From contig OZ244055.1 in the NCBI GenBank assembly GCA_965214975.1, forward strand, positions 2,356,001 through 2,420,000: a stretch of 64,000 nt of DNA, in the 5' to 3' direction. Below, one piece after another: positions 45,807 to 54,594 of this stretch. Source of the DNA: JAJEBT01 sp965214975. Lineage in GTDB: Bacteria > Pseudomonadota > Alphaproteobacteria > MPNO01 > UBA830. The notes under the pieces are model-generated. The model was not told where the DNA came from. It saw only the letters and a list, made by a program, of their open reading frames with translations, and did no database searches. The position numbers and the translations under genes were made by a program. Within the stretch, counting starts at the first letter, position 1. Each line of letters starts with the position of its first letter.

Positions 45807-46532
45807 ATGAGCTGGATCGACAGACTGCGGGAAGACGTCGGGGTGATCCTCGAGAAGGATCCCGCCGCGCGCTCGCGCGCCGAGGTGATCCTCTGCTATC
45901 CCGGCTTCCACGCCGCCCTGCTGCACCGGCTGGCGCATGCTCTCTGGAACGCCCGGATGCGGCTGGCGGCCCGTCTCGTCTCGTCCGCCGGACGGTTTCT
46001 CACGGGCATCGAGATCCACCCGGCCGCCCGGCTCGGGCGGAGGCTGTTCATCGACCACGGCACGGGCTGCGTCATCGGCCAGACCGCCGAGATCGGGGAC
46101 GACGTCACGCTCTATCACGACGTCACGCTCGGCGGCGTGGTCCTCGAGGACGTCAAGCGCCATCCGACGATCCGCGACAGGGTCGTCGTCGGGGCCGGCG
46201 CGCAGGTTCTCGGCCCGGTGACCGTGGGCGAGGGCGCGCTGATCGGCGCCAACGCCGTGGTGCTCGCCGACGTGCCCCCGGGAGTCACGATGGCCGGCGT
46301 GCCGGCGCGCCAGGTGCGGCCGCGCGACCGGACCGCGGACCGGAGCCGCTTCGCCGCCTACGGCGTGCCCGCCGGCGAGCTGCCGGATCCGGTGGCACGG
46401 ACGGTCGAGGGCCTGCTCGGCGAGATCCGGGCGCTCCGGACGCGCCTCGAGGAACTCGAGCGCGCGGCCGGGGCGCCCTCCCCTTCCCGACCGGAACCGC
46501 GGCCGGACCGCGGTCCGGCAGCCGCGAGGTAG
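45807..46532 (+). CDS. cysE: Serine O-acetyltransferase
   Basis: The 241-residue enzyme has the CysE core: an N-terminal helical region (CYPGFHAALLHRLAHALW), then left-handed beta-helix hexapeptides (GIEIHPAARLGRRLFIDHG, GCVIGQTAEIGDDVTLYHDVTLGG) with the catalytic histidine pattern and G-A-N-A-V-V-L. It makes O-acetylserine from serine and acetyl-CoA, the first step of cysteine synthesis. GGAGG lies 8 bp ahead of ATG 45807. Its C-terminal 40 residues form a coiled and then Pro-rich tail beyond the usual end. cysK follows after 6 bp, making a clear two-gene cysteine operon. Confidence 0.95.
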   Translation: MSWIDRLREDVGVILEKDPAARSRAEVILCYPGFHAALLHRLAHALWNARMRLAARLVSSAGRFLTGIEIHPAARLGRRLFIDHGTGCVIGQTAEIGDDVTLYHDVTLGGVVLEDVKRHPTIRDRVVVGAGAQVLGPVTVGEGALIGANAVVLADVPPGVTMAGVPARQVRPRDRTADRSRFAAYGVPAGELPDPVARTVEGLLGEIRALRTRLEELERAAGAPSPSRPEPRPDRGPAAAR

Positions 46533-46538
46533 ACCGCC

Positions 46539-47537
46539 ATGGACACCCGGGACGGCTTCGCCGGAAGCGTCGGCAACACGCCGCTCATCCGGCTGAAACA
46601 GGCGTCGGACAACACCGGCTGCGAGATCTACGGCAAGGCCGAGTTCCTCAACCCCGGCGGATCGGTCAAGGACCGCGCCGCGCTCTACATGATCCTCGAC
46701 GCCGAGGAGAGGGGCCTCCTCAAGCCCGGCGGGACCATCGTCGAGGGCACCGCCGGCAACACCGGCATCGGACTCGCGCTCGTCGCCAACGCCCGCGGCT
46801 ACCGCACCGTGATCGTCATCCCCGAGACCCAGAGCCGCGAGAAGATGGACATGCTGCGCCTGTGCGGCGCGGAACTGATGCCGGTGCCCGCGAAACCCTA
46901 CCGCGACCCCGGCAACTACGTGCGCGTCTCCGAACGGGTGGCGGCGGAACGCGCCGGGACGGAGCCGAACGGCGCGGTGTGGGCCAACCAGTGGGACAAT
47001 CCGGCCAACTGGAGGGGGCACTACCGCTCGACCGGCCCCGAGATCTGGAACCAGACCGGCGGCAGGATCGACGGCTTCGTGTGCGCCGTCGGAACCGGCG
47101 GCACGCTCGCCGGCGTCACGACCTATCTCAAGGAGGTCCGGCCGGACGTCGTGACCGCCGTCGCCGACCCCGAGGGGGCGGCCATGTACAGCCACTTCAC
47201 CACCGGGGAGCTCGCGAGCGAGGGGTCGTCGATCACCGAGGGCATCGGCCAGGGGCGGGTCACCGCCAACGTCGCCCAGGCCAGGGTCGACCGCGCCTAC
47301 CGCATTCCCGACGGCGAGGCGCTTCCGGTCGTGTTCGACCTGCTTCGCGGGGAAGGGCTCTGCCTCGGAGGATCCTCGGGCATCAACGTCGCCGGCGCGA
47401 TCCGGCTCGCCTGCGACCTCGGCCCCGGCCACACCGTCGTCACCGTCCTGTGCGACGGTGGCCAGCGCTACCAGTCGAAGCTGTTCAACCCCGATTTCCT
47501 GCGCGAGCGCGGGCTGCCGGCGCCCGACTGGATGTGA
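46539..47537 (+). CDS. cysK: Cysteine synthase (O-acetylserine sulfhydrylase)
   Basis: The 332-residue PLP enzyme has the Schiff-base lysine at K44 in NPGGSVKDRA, the phosphate loop GTAGNTGIGLAL, and the substrate-sensing GTGGTLAG. It converts O-acetylserine and sulfide to cysteine. The segment VIVIPETQSREKMDMLRLCGAEL and the insertion around WANQWDNPANWRGHY are features of the branch including CBS-like synthases, so cystathionine beta-synthase activity is a lesser alternative. It starts 6 bp after cysE and is followed 4 bp later by a glutathione-S-transferase-like gene. The neighbourhood therefore supplies thiols. Confidence 0.95.
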   Translation: MDTRDGFAGSVGNTPLIRLKQASDNTGCEIYGKAEFLNPGGSVKDRAALYMILDAEERGLLKPGGTIVEGTAGNTGIGLALVANARGYRTVIVIPETQSREKMDMLRLCGAELMPVPAKPYRDPGNYVRVSERVAAERAGTEPNGAVWANQWDNPANWRGHYRSTGPEIWNQTGGRIDGFVCAVGTGGTLAGVTTYLKEVRPDVVTAVADPEGAAMYSHFTTGELASEGSSITEGIGQGRVTANVAQARVDRAYRIPDGEALPVVFDLLRGEGLCLGGSSGINVAGAIRLACDLGPGHTVVTVLCDGGQRYQSKLFNPDFLRERGLPAPDWM

Positions 47538-47541
47538 GGCG

Positions 47542-48180
47542 GTGCCCCTCCTGCTCCACTCGCGGGGGCCGTCCCCGTTCGGCCGCAAGGTCCGCTTCGC
47601 GGCGGAGCTGCTCGGCATCGCGCTCGACGTCGTCGAGCCCGACGAGGAGACGCTGCGAAGCCGCAACCCGCTCGCCAAGGTGCCGACGCTGGTTCTCGAG
47701 GACGGCCGCGCGCTGTTCGACAGCCGGGTCGTTCTCGAGTTCCTCGACCACGCCGCCGGCGGCGGGCGCATCATCCCGGCGGAGCCGGAGGCGCGTTACG
47801 AGGCGCTCCGTCAGGCGGCGCTCGCCGACGGCGTCCTCGAGGCGGCGCTGCTCGTCGTCTACGAGGCCCGCTACCGGCCCGACCGCGAGCCGCACGAGCC
47901 GTGGCTCGCGTTCCAGAGAGGCAAGATCGCCCGGGCGCTCGCGGCGGCCGAGGCGGCGCCGCCCGCGGTCCGCGGCCCGACGGTCGGCGCGATCGGGCTC
48001 GCCTGCGCACTCGAGTACCTCGATTTCCGCGAGCCTGCGCCGTGGCGGGGCGACCGCCCCGGACTGGTGGCCTGGCTCGCGGAGTTCAACGCCGCGCACC
48101 CGTCCTTCGCCGCCACCCGCCCCGGGGGCGCGACGCCGCTTCAGGGCCGCGCGAAAGGGAACTCGGCAAGCGGCAGATAG
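47542..48180 (+). CDS. Glutathione S-transferase family protein
   Basis: The 212-residue protein starts at GTG 47542 just after the cysK stop. It has an N-terminal thioredoxin-like half (LLHSRGPSPFGRKVRFAAELLG, then KVPTLVLEDGRALFDSRVVLEFLD with the cis-Pro and the glutathione-binding D-S) and an all-helical C-terminal half. This is the layout of bacterial GSTs used in detoxification or as small-molecule isomerases. Its position in a cysteine operon suggests co-regulation with thiol supply. The last 40 bp overlap the end of the convergent thpR gene. Confidence 0.87.
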   Translation: MPLLLHSRGPSPFGRKVRFAAELLGIALDVVEPDEETLRSRNPLAKVPTLVLEDGRALFDSRVVLEFLDHAAGGGRIIPAEPEARYEALRQAALADGVLEAALLVVYEARYRPDREPHEPWLAFQRGKIARALAAAEAAPPAVRGPTVGAIGLACALEYLDFREPAPWRGDRPGLVAWLAEFNAAHPSFAATRPGGATPLQGRAKGNSASGR

Positions 48181-48683
48181 GCCGGCCCCGAACGCCCGGG
48201 ACGGCTCTCGTAGAGCGTGAACGCGGAGACCTCGAAGGGCGGTTCCGCGAATCCGCCGTTGGCCTCGAGCCAGGCGCGGACGCGCCCCGCCGGCGCCCGC
48301 CCGAGCCGGGCGACGGTCACGTGCGGCGCGAACCTGCGCCGTTCGGGTTCGTGCCCGCAGGCGACGGCCGCGCGCTCGACCTTGGCCTGGAGCGAGACCA
48401 GCCCGGGGGTTCTCTCGACGCCGACCCACACCGAGCGGATCCTCCGGCCGTTCCCGAAATGCCCCGTTCCGCGCAGCGTCGCCGCGAACCGCGGCGCGCG
48501 GAGGGCGTCGAACGCGTCGACCAGATCGCCCACCCGGTCTTCCGGGACCCCGCCGAGAAACCGCAGCGTGAGGTGGAGGTTCCCGGGCGGCACCCAGCGC
48601 GCGCCCGCGAGCCCGGACGCCAGCGGCGCGAGGCGCTCGCGCGTTGCGGCCGGCAGGCCGATCGCGGCGAACAGGCGGATCAC
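48141..48683 (-). CDS. thpR: RNA 2',3'-cyclic phosphodiesterase
   Basis: The 180-residue protein of the LigT/ThpR 2H family has two H-x-T motifs at H37-L-T and H121-V-T. It opens with IRLFAAIGLPAATRERL and ends in the typical F-T-L-Y-E-S-R. It hydrolyses 2',3'-cyclic phosphate RNA ends. It starts at GTG 48683. It converges on the GST gene with a 40-bp overlap and lies 37 bp beyond the stop of the esterase gene on the same strand. Confidence 0.93.
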   Translation of the reverse strand: MIRLFAAIGLPAATRERLAPLASGLAGARWVPPGNLHLTLRFLGGVPEDRVGDLVDAFDALRAPRFAATLRGTGHFGNGRRIRSVWVGVERTPGLVSLQAKVERAAVACGHEPERRRFAPHVTVARLGRAPAGRVRAWLEANGGFAEPPFEVSAFTLYESRPGRSGPAYLPLAEFPFARP

Positions 48684-48719
48684 CCGGCCGTCCCGCGGTT
48701 CGGGGCGGACCGCATCCGC

Positions 48720-49403
48720 TCAGCCGTCCGCGTCCAGAAGCCGCAGCACGTGGGGCAGGATGCGCCTCACGATCACGGCGACGCCCCGGGCGTTCGGGTG
48801 GATGCCGTCGCGCTGGTTGAGACCGGGTTCGGCGGCGACGCCGTCCAGGAAGAACGGGTAGAGCGCGCTGCCGTGCCTCTCCGCGAGTTCGGGGTAGATC
48901 CGCCGGAACGCGGTCCCGTACTCCCGGCCCCAGTTGGGCGGCGCGTACATGCCGGCGAGCAGCACCCGGACGCCGGCGGCGCGCAGCCGCGCGAGCAGGC
49001 GGTCGAGATTGGCGCGGGTGACGGCGGGGTCGATCCCCCGCAGGGCGTCGTTGGCGCCGAGCTCGACCAGCGCGTGGGTCGGCCCGTCGGCGAGCATCCA
49101 GCCGACGCGCGCGAGCCCGCCCGCGCTGGTGTCGCCGGACACGCCGCCGTCGAGCACCGCGGCCTCGACGCCCCGCTCCCGGAGCGCGGCCCGGAGCTGC
49201 GCCGGAAACGCCTCCCCGGGCGCGAGCCCGTAGCCGGCGACCAGGCTGTCGCCGAGCAGCAGCAGCCGGGCGGGTTCCGCCGCGAGCGGCGGCGGCGCGG
49301 CGAGCGCGGCGAAGACGGCCGCGGATTTGAGAATCGCGGCGAACCGCCTATATGAGACGGATCGCGCCCGGCGCGGCCGGCGGAACACGGGAAACAGGCG
49401 CAT
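48720..49403 (-). CDS. GDSL-family arylesterase / lysophospholipase-like (TesA type)
   Basis: The mature domain carries the SGNH blocks: LLLLGDSLVAGYGLAPGEA (nucleophile Ser), GGVSGDTSAGG, LVELGANDALRGIDP and the C-terminal D-G-I-H-P-N catalytic dyad. It is exported: a hydrophobic segment (LKSAAVFAALAAPPPLAAEPA) precedes it. The ATG at 49403 gives 227 residues with a long basic n-region. A shorter start near the hydrophobic segment would need a rare codon. The start codon overlaps the start of the divergent ABC gene. TesA-like esterase genes are often found divergent from YbbA/YbbP genes, which supports the pairing. Confidence 0.88.
   Translation of the reverse strand: MRLFPVFRRPRRARSVSYRRFAAILKSAAVFAALAAPPPLAAEPARLLLLGDSLVAGYGLAPGEAFPAQLRAALRERGVEAAVLDGGVSGDTSAGGLARVGWMLADGPTHALVELGANDALRGIDPAVTRANLDRLLARLRAAGVRVLLAGMYAPPNWGREYGTAFRRIYPELAERHGSALYPFFLDGVAAEPGLNQRDGIHPNARGVAVIVRRILPHVLRLLDADG
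49327..49354 (+). promoter_or_regulatory. Putative promoter for the YbbA/YbbP-like ABC operon
   Basis: TTGAGA (49327-49332) and TATATG (49349-49354) with a 16-bp spacer lie 48 bp upstream of ATG 49402, inside the 5' part of the divergent esterase gene. This is one of the better promoter matches in the window. Confidence 0.5.
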
Positions 49404-50085
49404 GCGCGGAACCATGGTTCGTCTCCGGAACGTCGAGCTGACACTGGAGAGCAGGGCGGGTCCGGTCAACATCCTCAACGGAATCGATCTCGACGTCCGG
49501 TCCGGCGAGACCGTGAGCGTGGTCGGCCCGTCGGGGTCGGGCAAGACCTCGATGATGATGCTGATCGGCGGCCTCGAGCGCCAGAGCGCGGGCACGGTGG
49601 AGGTCGCCGGGCAGGATCTCTCGGCGCTCGACGAGGACGGGCTCGCGAGATTCCGGCGCGACAACATCGGCATCGTGTTCCAGGACTTCCACCTCGTGCC
49701 GACCATGACCGCGCTGGAGAACGCCGCGGTTCCGCTCGAGCTCGCCGGACGCGCCGACGCCTTCGACCGCGCGCGGACGGCGCTCGCCGCGGTCGGCCTC
49801 GACCACCGCCTCGCGCACCATCCGGGCCAGCTGTCGGGAGGCGAGCAGCAGCGGGTGGCGATCGCGCGCGCGACGGTCTGCGAACCGGGGCTGCTGCTCG
49901 CCGACGAGCCCACCGGCAATCTCGACGGCGGCACGGGCGGCGCCGTGATCGATCTCCTGTTCGCGCTGTGCGCCGAGCGCGGCGCGACGCTGGTGCTGAT
50001 CACCCACAACCCCGCGCTTGCCGGGCGCTGCGCCCGGCGCGTCGCGCTGGAGGACGGCCGGGTCGGCGCCGCGCCGGCGCCATGA
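49402..50085 (+). CDS. ABC transporter ATP-binding protein (YbbA/LolD-like)
   Basis: This is a 227-residue MacB/LolD-class ATPase. It has Walker A GPSGSGKT at residues 42-49, Q-loop VFQDFHLVPTMTALENA, signature LSGGEQQRVAIARA, Walker B LLLADEPTGNLD and the switch histidine in LITHNPALA. It drives the large permease encoded 4 bp downstream. Together they resemble YbbA-YbbP, an exporter linked to the periplasmic TesA-type esterase encoded divergently. The start is ATG 49402; a second ATG at 49414 is possible. Confidence 0.93.
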   Translation: MRGTMVRLRNVELTLESRAGPVNILNGIDLDVRSGETVSVVGPSGSGKTSMMMLIGGLERQSAGTVEVAGQDLSALDEDGLARFRRDNIGIVFQDFHLVPTMTALENAAVPLELAGRADAFDRARTALAAVGLDHRLAHHPGQLSGGEQQRVAIARATVCEPGLLLADEPTGNLDGGTGGAVIDLLFALCAERGATLVLITHNPALAGRCARRVALEDGRVGAAPAP

Positions 50086-50089
50086 CCGC

Positions 50090-52609
50090 GTGACCGCCTT
50101 CCCCGCCGCGCTCCGCATCGCGTCGCGCGAGCTGCGCGGAGGGACGAGGGGCTTCCGGGTCTTCGTCGCCTGCCTCGCGCTCGGCGTCGGCGCCATCGCC
50201 GCGGTCGGCTCGGTCACGTCGTCGGTGCTCGACGCGCTCGACCGGGACGGCGCCGTCCTTCTCGGCGGCGACGCCGTGCTGCGCACGGCCCACGCCGACA
50301 TCGCGCCCGCGCAACGCGCCTGGCTCGAACGCCGGGCCGACGTGTCGCGGGTCGTGCACCTCCGGTCCATGGCGGCCCGCGGGGACCGCCGCGTCCTCGT
50401 CGAGATGAAGATGGTCGACGGGATGTATCCGCTCTACGGCCGGCTCGAGACCGCGCCGGCGGCGGGCCCCGGCCTGTTCGCCCGCGAGGACGGCGTCTGG
50501 GGCGCGGCCGCCGACCCCTCGCTCCTCCGCCGCCTCGGCATCGCCGTCGGCGACACCGTGCGCGTCGGCGACGCGCTCTACCGCATCCGCGCCGAGATCC
50601 GCCGCGAACCCGACCGGGTCTCGGGCGCGCGCCCGCTGCAGCTCGGGCCGCGCTTCATGGCCTCGGGGGCGTCGCTCGGCGACAGCGGCCTCGTCCGGCC
50701 CGGCAGCCAGGTCTGGTTCTTCCATCGCGTCCGGCTCGCGGACCCGGCGGCGCTCGAGGGCTGGAAGCGGGATCTCGAGGCCGCCTTCCCCGAGGCCGGG
50801 TGGATCCTCCGCGACCGCGAGGACGCCTCGCCGGCGATCGCGCGCCTCGTCGACAGGGCCTCCCTGTTCATGATGCTCGTCGGGCTGGTCGCGCTGCTGG
50901 TGGGCGGCGTCGGGGTCGGCAACGCGGTCCGCGACTTCCTGGCCGGGCGGATGCGCACCATCGCCACCCTCAAATGCGTCGGCGCCACGTCGGGCACGGT
51001 CTTCGTCGCCTATCTCGCGCAGATCCTCGCGATGACCGCGCTCGGCGTCGTCCTCGGGACCGGGCTAGGCGCGCTCGCGCCCGCGGCGGCGGCCGGCCTG
51101 CTGCGGGATCTCGTTCCGGTCGCGGTCGGGGTCGGCGTCCACGCGCAGCCGCTCGCGCTCGCGGCGGCCTTCGGCCTGCTGACGGCGCTCGCCTTCTCGG
51201 TGTGGCCCCTCGCCCGGGCGTGCGGACTGCCGGCGGCGGCCCTGTTCCGCGACGCCGTGTCGCGGGGGGTGGCGCGGCCGCGCTGGCCCTTCGCCGCGGT
51301 CACGGCCGCGCTCGCGCTCGCGCTCGCGGCGCTGGCGGTGGCGACGGCGCGCGATCCGCTGGTCGCGCTGTGGTTCGTCGGCGGCGCCGCGGCGGCGATG
51401 CTGCTGTTCGCCGCCGCGGCGCGGGCGGTGGCCTGGACGGCGCGGTCTCTCGACGGCGTCGGCGGCGTCGGCACCCGCATGGCGCTGGCCGGCCTGCACC
51501 GCCCCGGGGCCCCGACCGGCAGCGTGATCCTGTCGCTCGGCCTCGGGCTGACGGTGCTGGTGACGGTCGCGCTGGTGGAGACCAATCTCGGGCGCGAGAT
51601 CACCCGGAACGCTCCCGAGCGCGCGCCGGGGTACTTCTTTCTCGACGTCCAGAGCGGCCAGGCGCGGCGGTTCCGGGACGTCGTGAGCGCGGCCGACGGT
51701 TTCCGGGAGCTCCGCAGCACGCCGATGCTGCGCGGGCGGGTGGTGCGCCTCGACGGCGCGCCGGCGCGCGCCGAGGACGTGCCGCCCGACGGGCGCTGGA
51801 TCCTCCGCGGCGACCGCGGCGTGACCTGGGCGCGGGAGCTGCCGCAAGACGAGCGCCTGGTCGCGGGCGAATGGTGGCCCCCGGACCACGCCGGCCCGCC
51901 GCTGGTCTCGATGTCGGCCGACGCGGCGGCCGGCCTGGGGATCGGCGTCGGCGACACCGTCACCGTCAACATCCTCGGCCGCAACGTCACGGCCCGGATC
52001 GCCAGCCTGCGCGACGTGCGCTGGGAGAGCCTGCGCATGAACTTCATCTTCGTCTTCTCCCCCGGAACGCTGGAGGGCGCCCCGCAGACCCATCTCGTCA
52101 CCGTGCATGCCGACCCCGCGCGCGAGGAGGGCATCGAGCGGGCGGTGGCGGAGAATTTCCCGAACGTCACCGCGATCCGCGTCCGCGACGTGCTCGACAC
52201 CGTGAACGCGTTCGTCGGCCGGCTCGGTTCCGCGATCCGCCTGACCGCCGGGGTCGCCATCGCCGCCGGCGTCCTGGTGCTCGCCGGAACCGTGGCCGCG
52301 GCGCATCGCCGGAGAATGCGCGATTCGGTGATTCTCAAGGTTCTCGGCGCGACCCGCCGACGGATCCTCGGCGTCCTGCTGATCGAGTACGGCCTGCTCG
52401 GCCTGTTCACGGCGGCCGTGGCGGCGGTCGTCGGCTCGGTCGCGGCCCGGGCCGTGATCGTCGAGGTGATGGGCTTCGCGTTCCGGCAGGACGTGGCGGC
52501 GGTGCTCGTCACGGCGCTTCTGTCCGTCGCCATCACGCTGTCGCTGGGGTTCGCGGGAATCTGGCACGCGCTGCGGCAGAAGGCGGCGCCGCTGCTCCGG
52601 AACCAGTGA
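50090..52609 (+). CDS. ABC transporter permease, FtsX-like (YbbP type)
   Basis: The 839-residue permease starts at GTG 50090. It has the YbbP plan: an N-terminal helix (VFVACLALGVGAIAAVGS), a large periplasmic region, and FtsX domain one (LVALLVGGVGVGNAVRDF, with RTIATLKCVGAT). Central helices, a second periplasmic region, and FtsX domain two (RDSVILKVLGATRRRIL) follow. It probably extracts or moves hydrophobic compounds or lipids at the inner membrane in a mechanotransmission manner. It is translationally close to the ATPase gene (4-bp gap). The following gene has its own promoter. Confidence 0.92.
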   Translation: MTAFPAALRIASRELRGGTRGFRVFVACLALGVGAIAAVGSVTSSVLDALDRDGAVLLGGDAVLRTAHADIAPAQRAWLERRADVSRVVHLRSMAARGDRRVLVEMKMVDGMYPLYGRLETAPAAGPGLFAREDGVWGAAADPSLLRRLGIAVGDTVRVGDALYRIRAEIRREPDRVSGARPLQLGPRFMASGASLGDSGLVRPGSQVWFFHRVRLADPAALEGWKRDLEAAFPEAGWILRDREDASPAIARLVDRASLFMMLVGLVALLVGGVGVGNAVRDFLAGRMRTIATLKCVGATSGTVFVAYLAQILAMTALGVVLGTGLGALAPAAAAGLLRDLVPVAVGVGVHAQPLALAAAFGLLTALAFSVWPLARACGLPAAALFRDAVSRGVARPRWPFAAVTAALALALAALAVATARDPLVALWFVGGAAAAMLLFAAAARAVAWTARSLDGVGGVGTRMALAGLHRPGAPTGSVILSLGLGLTVLVTVALVETNLGREITRNAPERAPGYFFLDVQSGQARRFRDVVSAADGFRELRSTPMLRGRVVRLDGAPARAEDVPPDGRWILRGDRGVTWARELPQDERLVAGEWWPPDHAGPPLVSMSADAAAGLGIGVGDTVTVNILGRNVTARIASLRDVRWESLRMNFIFVFSPGTLEGAPQTHLVTVHADPAREEGIERAVAENFPNVTAIRVRDVLDTVNAFVGRLGSAIRLTAGVAIAAGVLVLAGTVAAAHRRRMRDSVILKVLGATRRRILGVLLIEYGLLGLFTAAVAAVVGSVAARAVIVEVMGFAFRQDVAAVLVTALLSVAITLSLGFAGIWHALRQKAAPLLRNQ

Positions 52610-52616
52610 TCCGGGC

Positions 52617-52644
52617 TTGAAAAGCCGACTCCGGCCTCTATATT
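52617..52644 (+). promoter_or_regulatory. Putative sigma-70 promoter of the Bax-inhibitor-1 gene
   Basis: TTGAAA (52617-52622) and TATATT (52639-52644) are separated by 16 bp and sit 42 bp upstream of the ATG. They are AT-rich against a GC-rich background and close to consensus. Confidence 0.6.
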
Positions 52645-52686
52645 CGGGGCACGGAAACGTCAACCGGAAACGGATGAGAGGGCTTC

Positions 52687-53445
52687 ATGGCTTTCGAGAC
52701 ACTCAGGCAGGCCCGCGTCGGCGCGCGGACCGTCGACCGGGCCGAATTCAGCGCGGGACTGCGCGCGCACATGCTGCGGGTGTACAACTACATGGCGTCG
52801 GGCCTGGCGCTGACCGGCATCTTCGCCGTGATCGTCTTCCAGATGTCGGTGGTGACGGGATCCGGCGGCGAGATCGTCGGACTGACGGCGCTCGGCCAGA
52901 CCCTGTTCGCGACGCCGCTCAAGTGGGTCGTGCTGCTGGCGCCGCTGGCGCTGGTGTTCTTCCTCAGCGCGCGGATCCACGCGATGAAGGCCTCGACCGC
53001 GCAGGGCGTGTTCTGGTTCTACGCCGCGCTGATGGGCATGTCGCTCGCGACCATCTTCATGGTCTACACCACCGAAAGCATCGCGCGCGTGTTCTTCATC
53101 GCCGCGGCGTCCTTCGCCGGCCTCAGCCTGTGGGGCTACACCACCAACAGGGATCTGTCGGGCTGGGGGTCGTTCCTGATCATGGGCGTGATCGGGATCG
53201 TCATCGCCGCGGTCGTCAACATGTTCATCGGCAGCACCGCGCTGCAGTTCGCGATCTCGGTCATCGGCGTCCTGGTGTTCGCGGGCCTGACCGCCTACGA
53301 CACGCAGAACATCAAGAACGAGTACGCCGACCGCCACGATTCGGAGTCCCGGGACAAGCTCGCCGTCTACGGCGCGCTCCGGCTCTATCTCGACTTCATC
53401 AACCTCTTCATCATGCTGCTGCACCTGTTCGGCGCGCGGCGCTGA
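52687..53445 (+). CDS. Bax inhibitor-1/YccA family membrane protein
   Basis: The 252-residue protein has seven hydrophobic segments. Family features are the cytoplasmic N-terminus with RAHMLRVYNYMASGLALTG, AALMGMSLATIFMVYT, GVLVFAGLTAYDTQNIKNEY and the final LYLDFINLFIMLLHLF. YccA-type members modulate FtsH proteolysis or act as pH-sensitive calcium leaks. The cellular role here is not determined. The ATG is preceded by GAGAGGG. The gene is monocistronic, with a promoter in front and a hairpin behind. Confidence 0.95.
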   Translation: MAFETLRQARVGARTVDRAEFSAGLRAHMLRVYNYMASGLALTGIFAVIVFQMSVVTGSGGEIVGLTALGQTLFATPLKWVVLLAPLALVFFLSARIHAMKASTAQGVFWFYAALMGMSLATIFMVYTTESIARVFFIAAASFAGLSLWGYTTNRDLSGWGSFLIMGVIGIVIAAVVNMFIGSTALQFAISVIGVLVFAGLTAYDTQNIKNEYADRHDSESRDKLAVYGALRLYLDFINLFIMLLHLFGARR

Positions 53446-53456
53446 ACGCGGGCGGT

Positions 53457-53474
53457 CCGCCGGACCCCCGGCGG
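53457..53474. terminator. Hairpin between two convergent genes
   Basis: CCGCCGG and CCGGCGG form a perfect 7-bp stem with a 4-base loop. The hairpin lies between the stop of the Bax-inhibitor gene (53445) and the stop of the Rieske oxygenase gene on the other strand (53488). No T-run follows, so bidirectional termination is only likely. Confidence 0.4.
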
Positions 53475-53487
53475 GCCGCGGCGGCGG

Positions 53488-54537
53488 TCATTCGGCGGCC
53501 CGGGCGGGCGCCTCGCCGTTCTCTTCGGCGATCATCCGCTCGAGGGCGCCGATCGCCTGCAGCCCGCCGCCGTCGTGGTTGATGTCCACGCGCGGCAGCG
53601 TGGTCCCGCTCTCGATGTTCCGCTGCTGGAGCCCGATGATCCAGAGATCCTCGAGAAACGCCTCGTGGATGTTCTGGACCAGCAGGTCCGTGATCCACGG
53701 CTCGTCGATGCGGAAGTCGTGGGCCTGCGCCCAGAAATAGTGCGTGGAGGTCTCCGTTTCCGGGGTGATCGCGTTGAGGTTGCGCATCGTGAAACCCTGC
53801 GAGCGGTCGCCGTCGACGGCGCCGGTGCCGGCCCGCGCGGCGCCGATGTCGAGCCTGACGAAGGCCGGCGGCGTCCAGGTGATGTGCTGCCAGCGGTCCA
53901 CGTGCTCGGCGGGACCGAAGCCGCCGGCCTTCCGGAAGAACGGCGGCGCCGGGGAATCCATGATCCAGCGGGTGACGGTGACGTGGCGGGGGCCGCGCTC
54001 GAACCTCATCGGGGTCTCGGCGACCTTGTCGGTGCCGAGCGTGGTCTTGTGGACGAAGGACAGGTGCGAGAGATCCAGCAGGTTCTCGACCAGGAGCCTG
54101 TAGTCCGCCTCGAGATGCATCAGCTCGCCCTTGGCCCGCCAGCCCGGGTCGTCCATCCAGTGGAAGTCCTCGATGCCGTCGGGGTCGGCGAGGGCGGGAT
54201 CGCCCATCCAGACCCAGATCCACTGGTAGCGCTCGACCGCCGGATAGGAACGGACCCGGCAGTTCGGCGGGACCGTCGACTGGCCGGGCACCCGGACGCA
54301 CTCGCCCGAGGGGTCGTAGGTGAGCCCGTGGTAGGGGCACTCGACGTCGTCGCCCACGAGACGGCCCTCGGACAGCGGCGCGTGACGGTGCGCGCACTTG
54401 TCGGCGAGCGCGACGGGCGCGCCGTCCTCGCGCCTGTAGAACATGACCGGCTCGCCGAGAAGGGTTCGCCGCAGGAGATTCTGGCGCCCGACCTCCGTGC
54501 CCCAGGCGCCGACGTACCATGCGTTTCGCAGAAACAT
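53488..54537 (-). CDS. Rieske aromatic ring-hydroxylating (O-demethylase-type) oxygenase
   Basis: The 349-residue protein has a Rieske [2Fe-2S] site with C48-x-H50 and C67-P-Y-H70. A VanA-like catalytic domain has the mononuclear iron region NLLDLSHLSFVH and a later aspartate near RNIES. Length and the start MFLRNAWYVGAWG match vanillate O-demethylase and phenoxybenzoate dioxygenase oxygenase subunits. It would need a reductase, which is not encoded nearby. The substrate is unknown but likely an aromatic ether or carboxylate. It is tandem with a second Rieske gene upstream on the same strand. Confidence 0.9.
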   Translation of the reverse strand: MFLRNAWYVGAWGTEVGRQNLLRRTLLGEPVMFYRREDGAPVALADKCAHRHAPLSEGRLVGDDVECPYHGLTYDPSGECVRVPGQSTVPPNCRVRSYPAVERYQWIWVWMGDPALADPDGIEDFHWMDDPGWRAKGELMHLEADYRLLVENLLDLSHLSFVHKTTLGTDKVAETPMRFERGPRHVTVTRWIMDSPAPPFFRKAGGFGPAEHVDRWQHITWTPPAFVRLDIGAARAGTGAVDGDRSQGFTMRNLNAITPETETSTHYFWAQAHDFRIDEPWITDLLVQNIHEAFLEDLWIIGLQQRNIESGTTLPRVDINHDGGGLQAIGALERMIAEENGEAPARAAE

Positions 54538-54594
54538 GCCGTGCCTCCCGAGTCTCCGAGAACGCGCGAAGCGTAGCCGCCGCCGCGCGGGGGT

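Noticed and set aside
53457..53474. Strong rho-independent terminator between the Bax-inhibitor and Rieske genes
   Set aside because: The stem is perfect but has no U-tract on either strand, so it is listed only as a possible terminator with low confidence.
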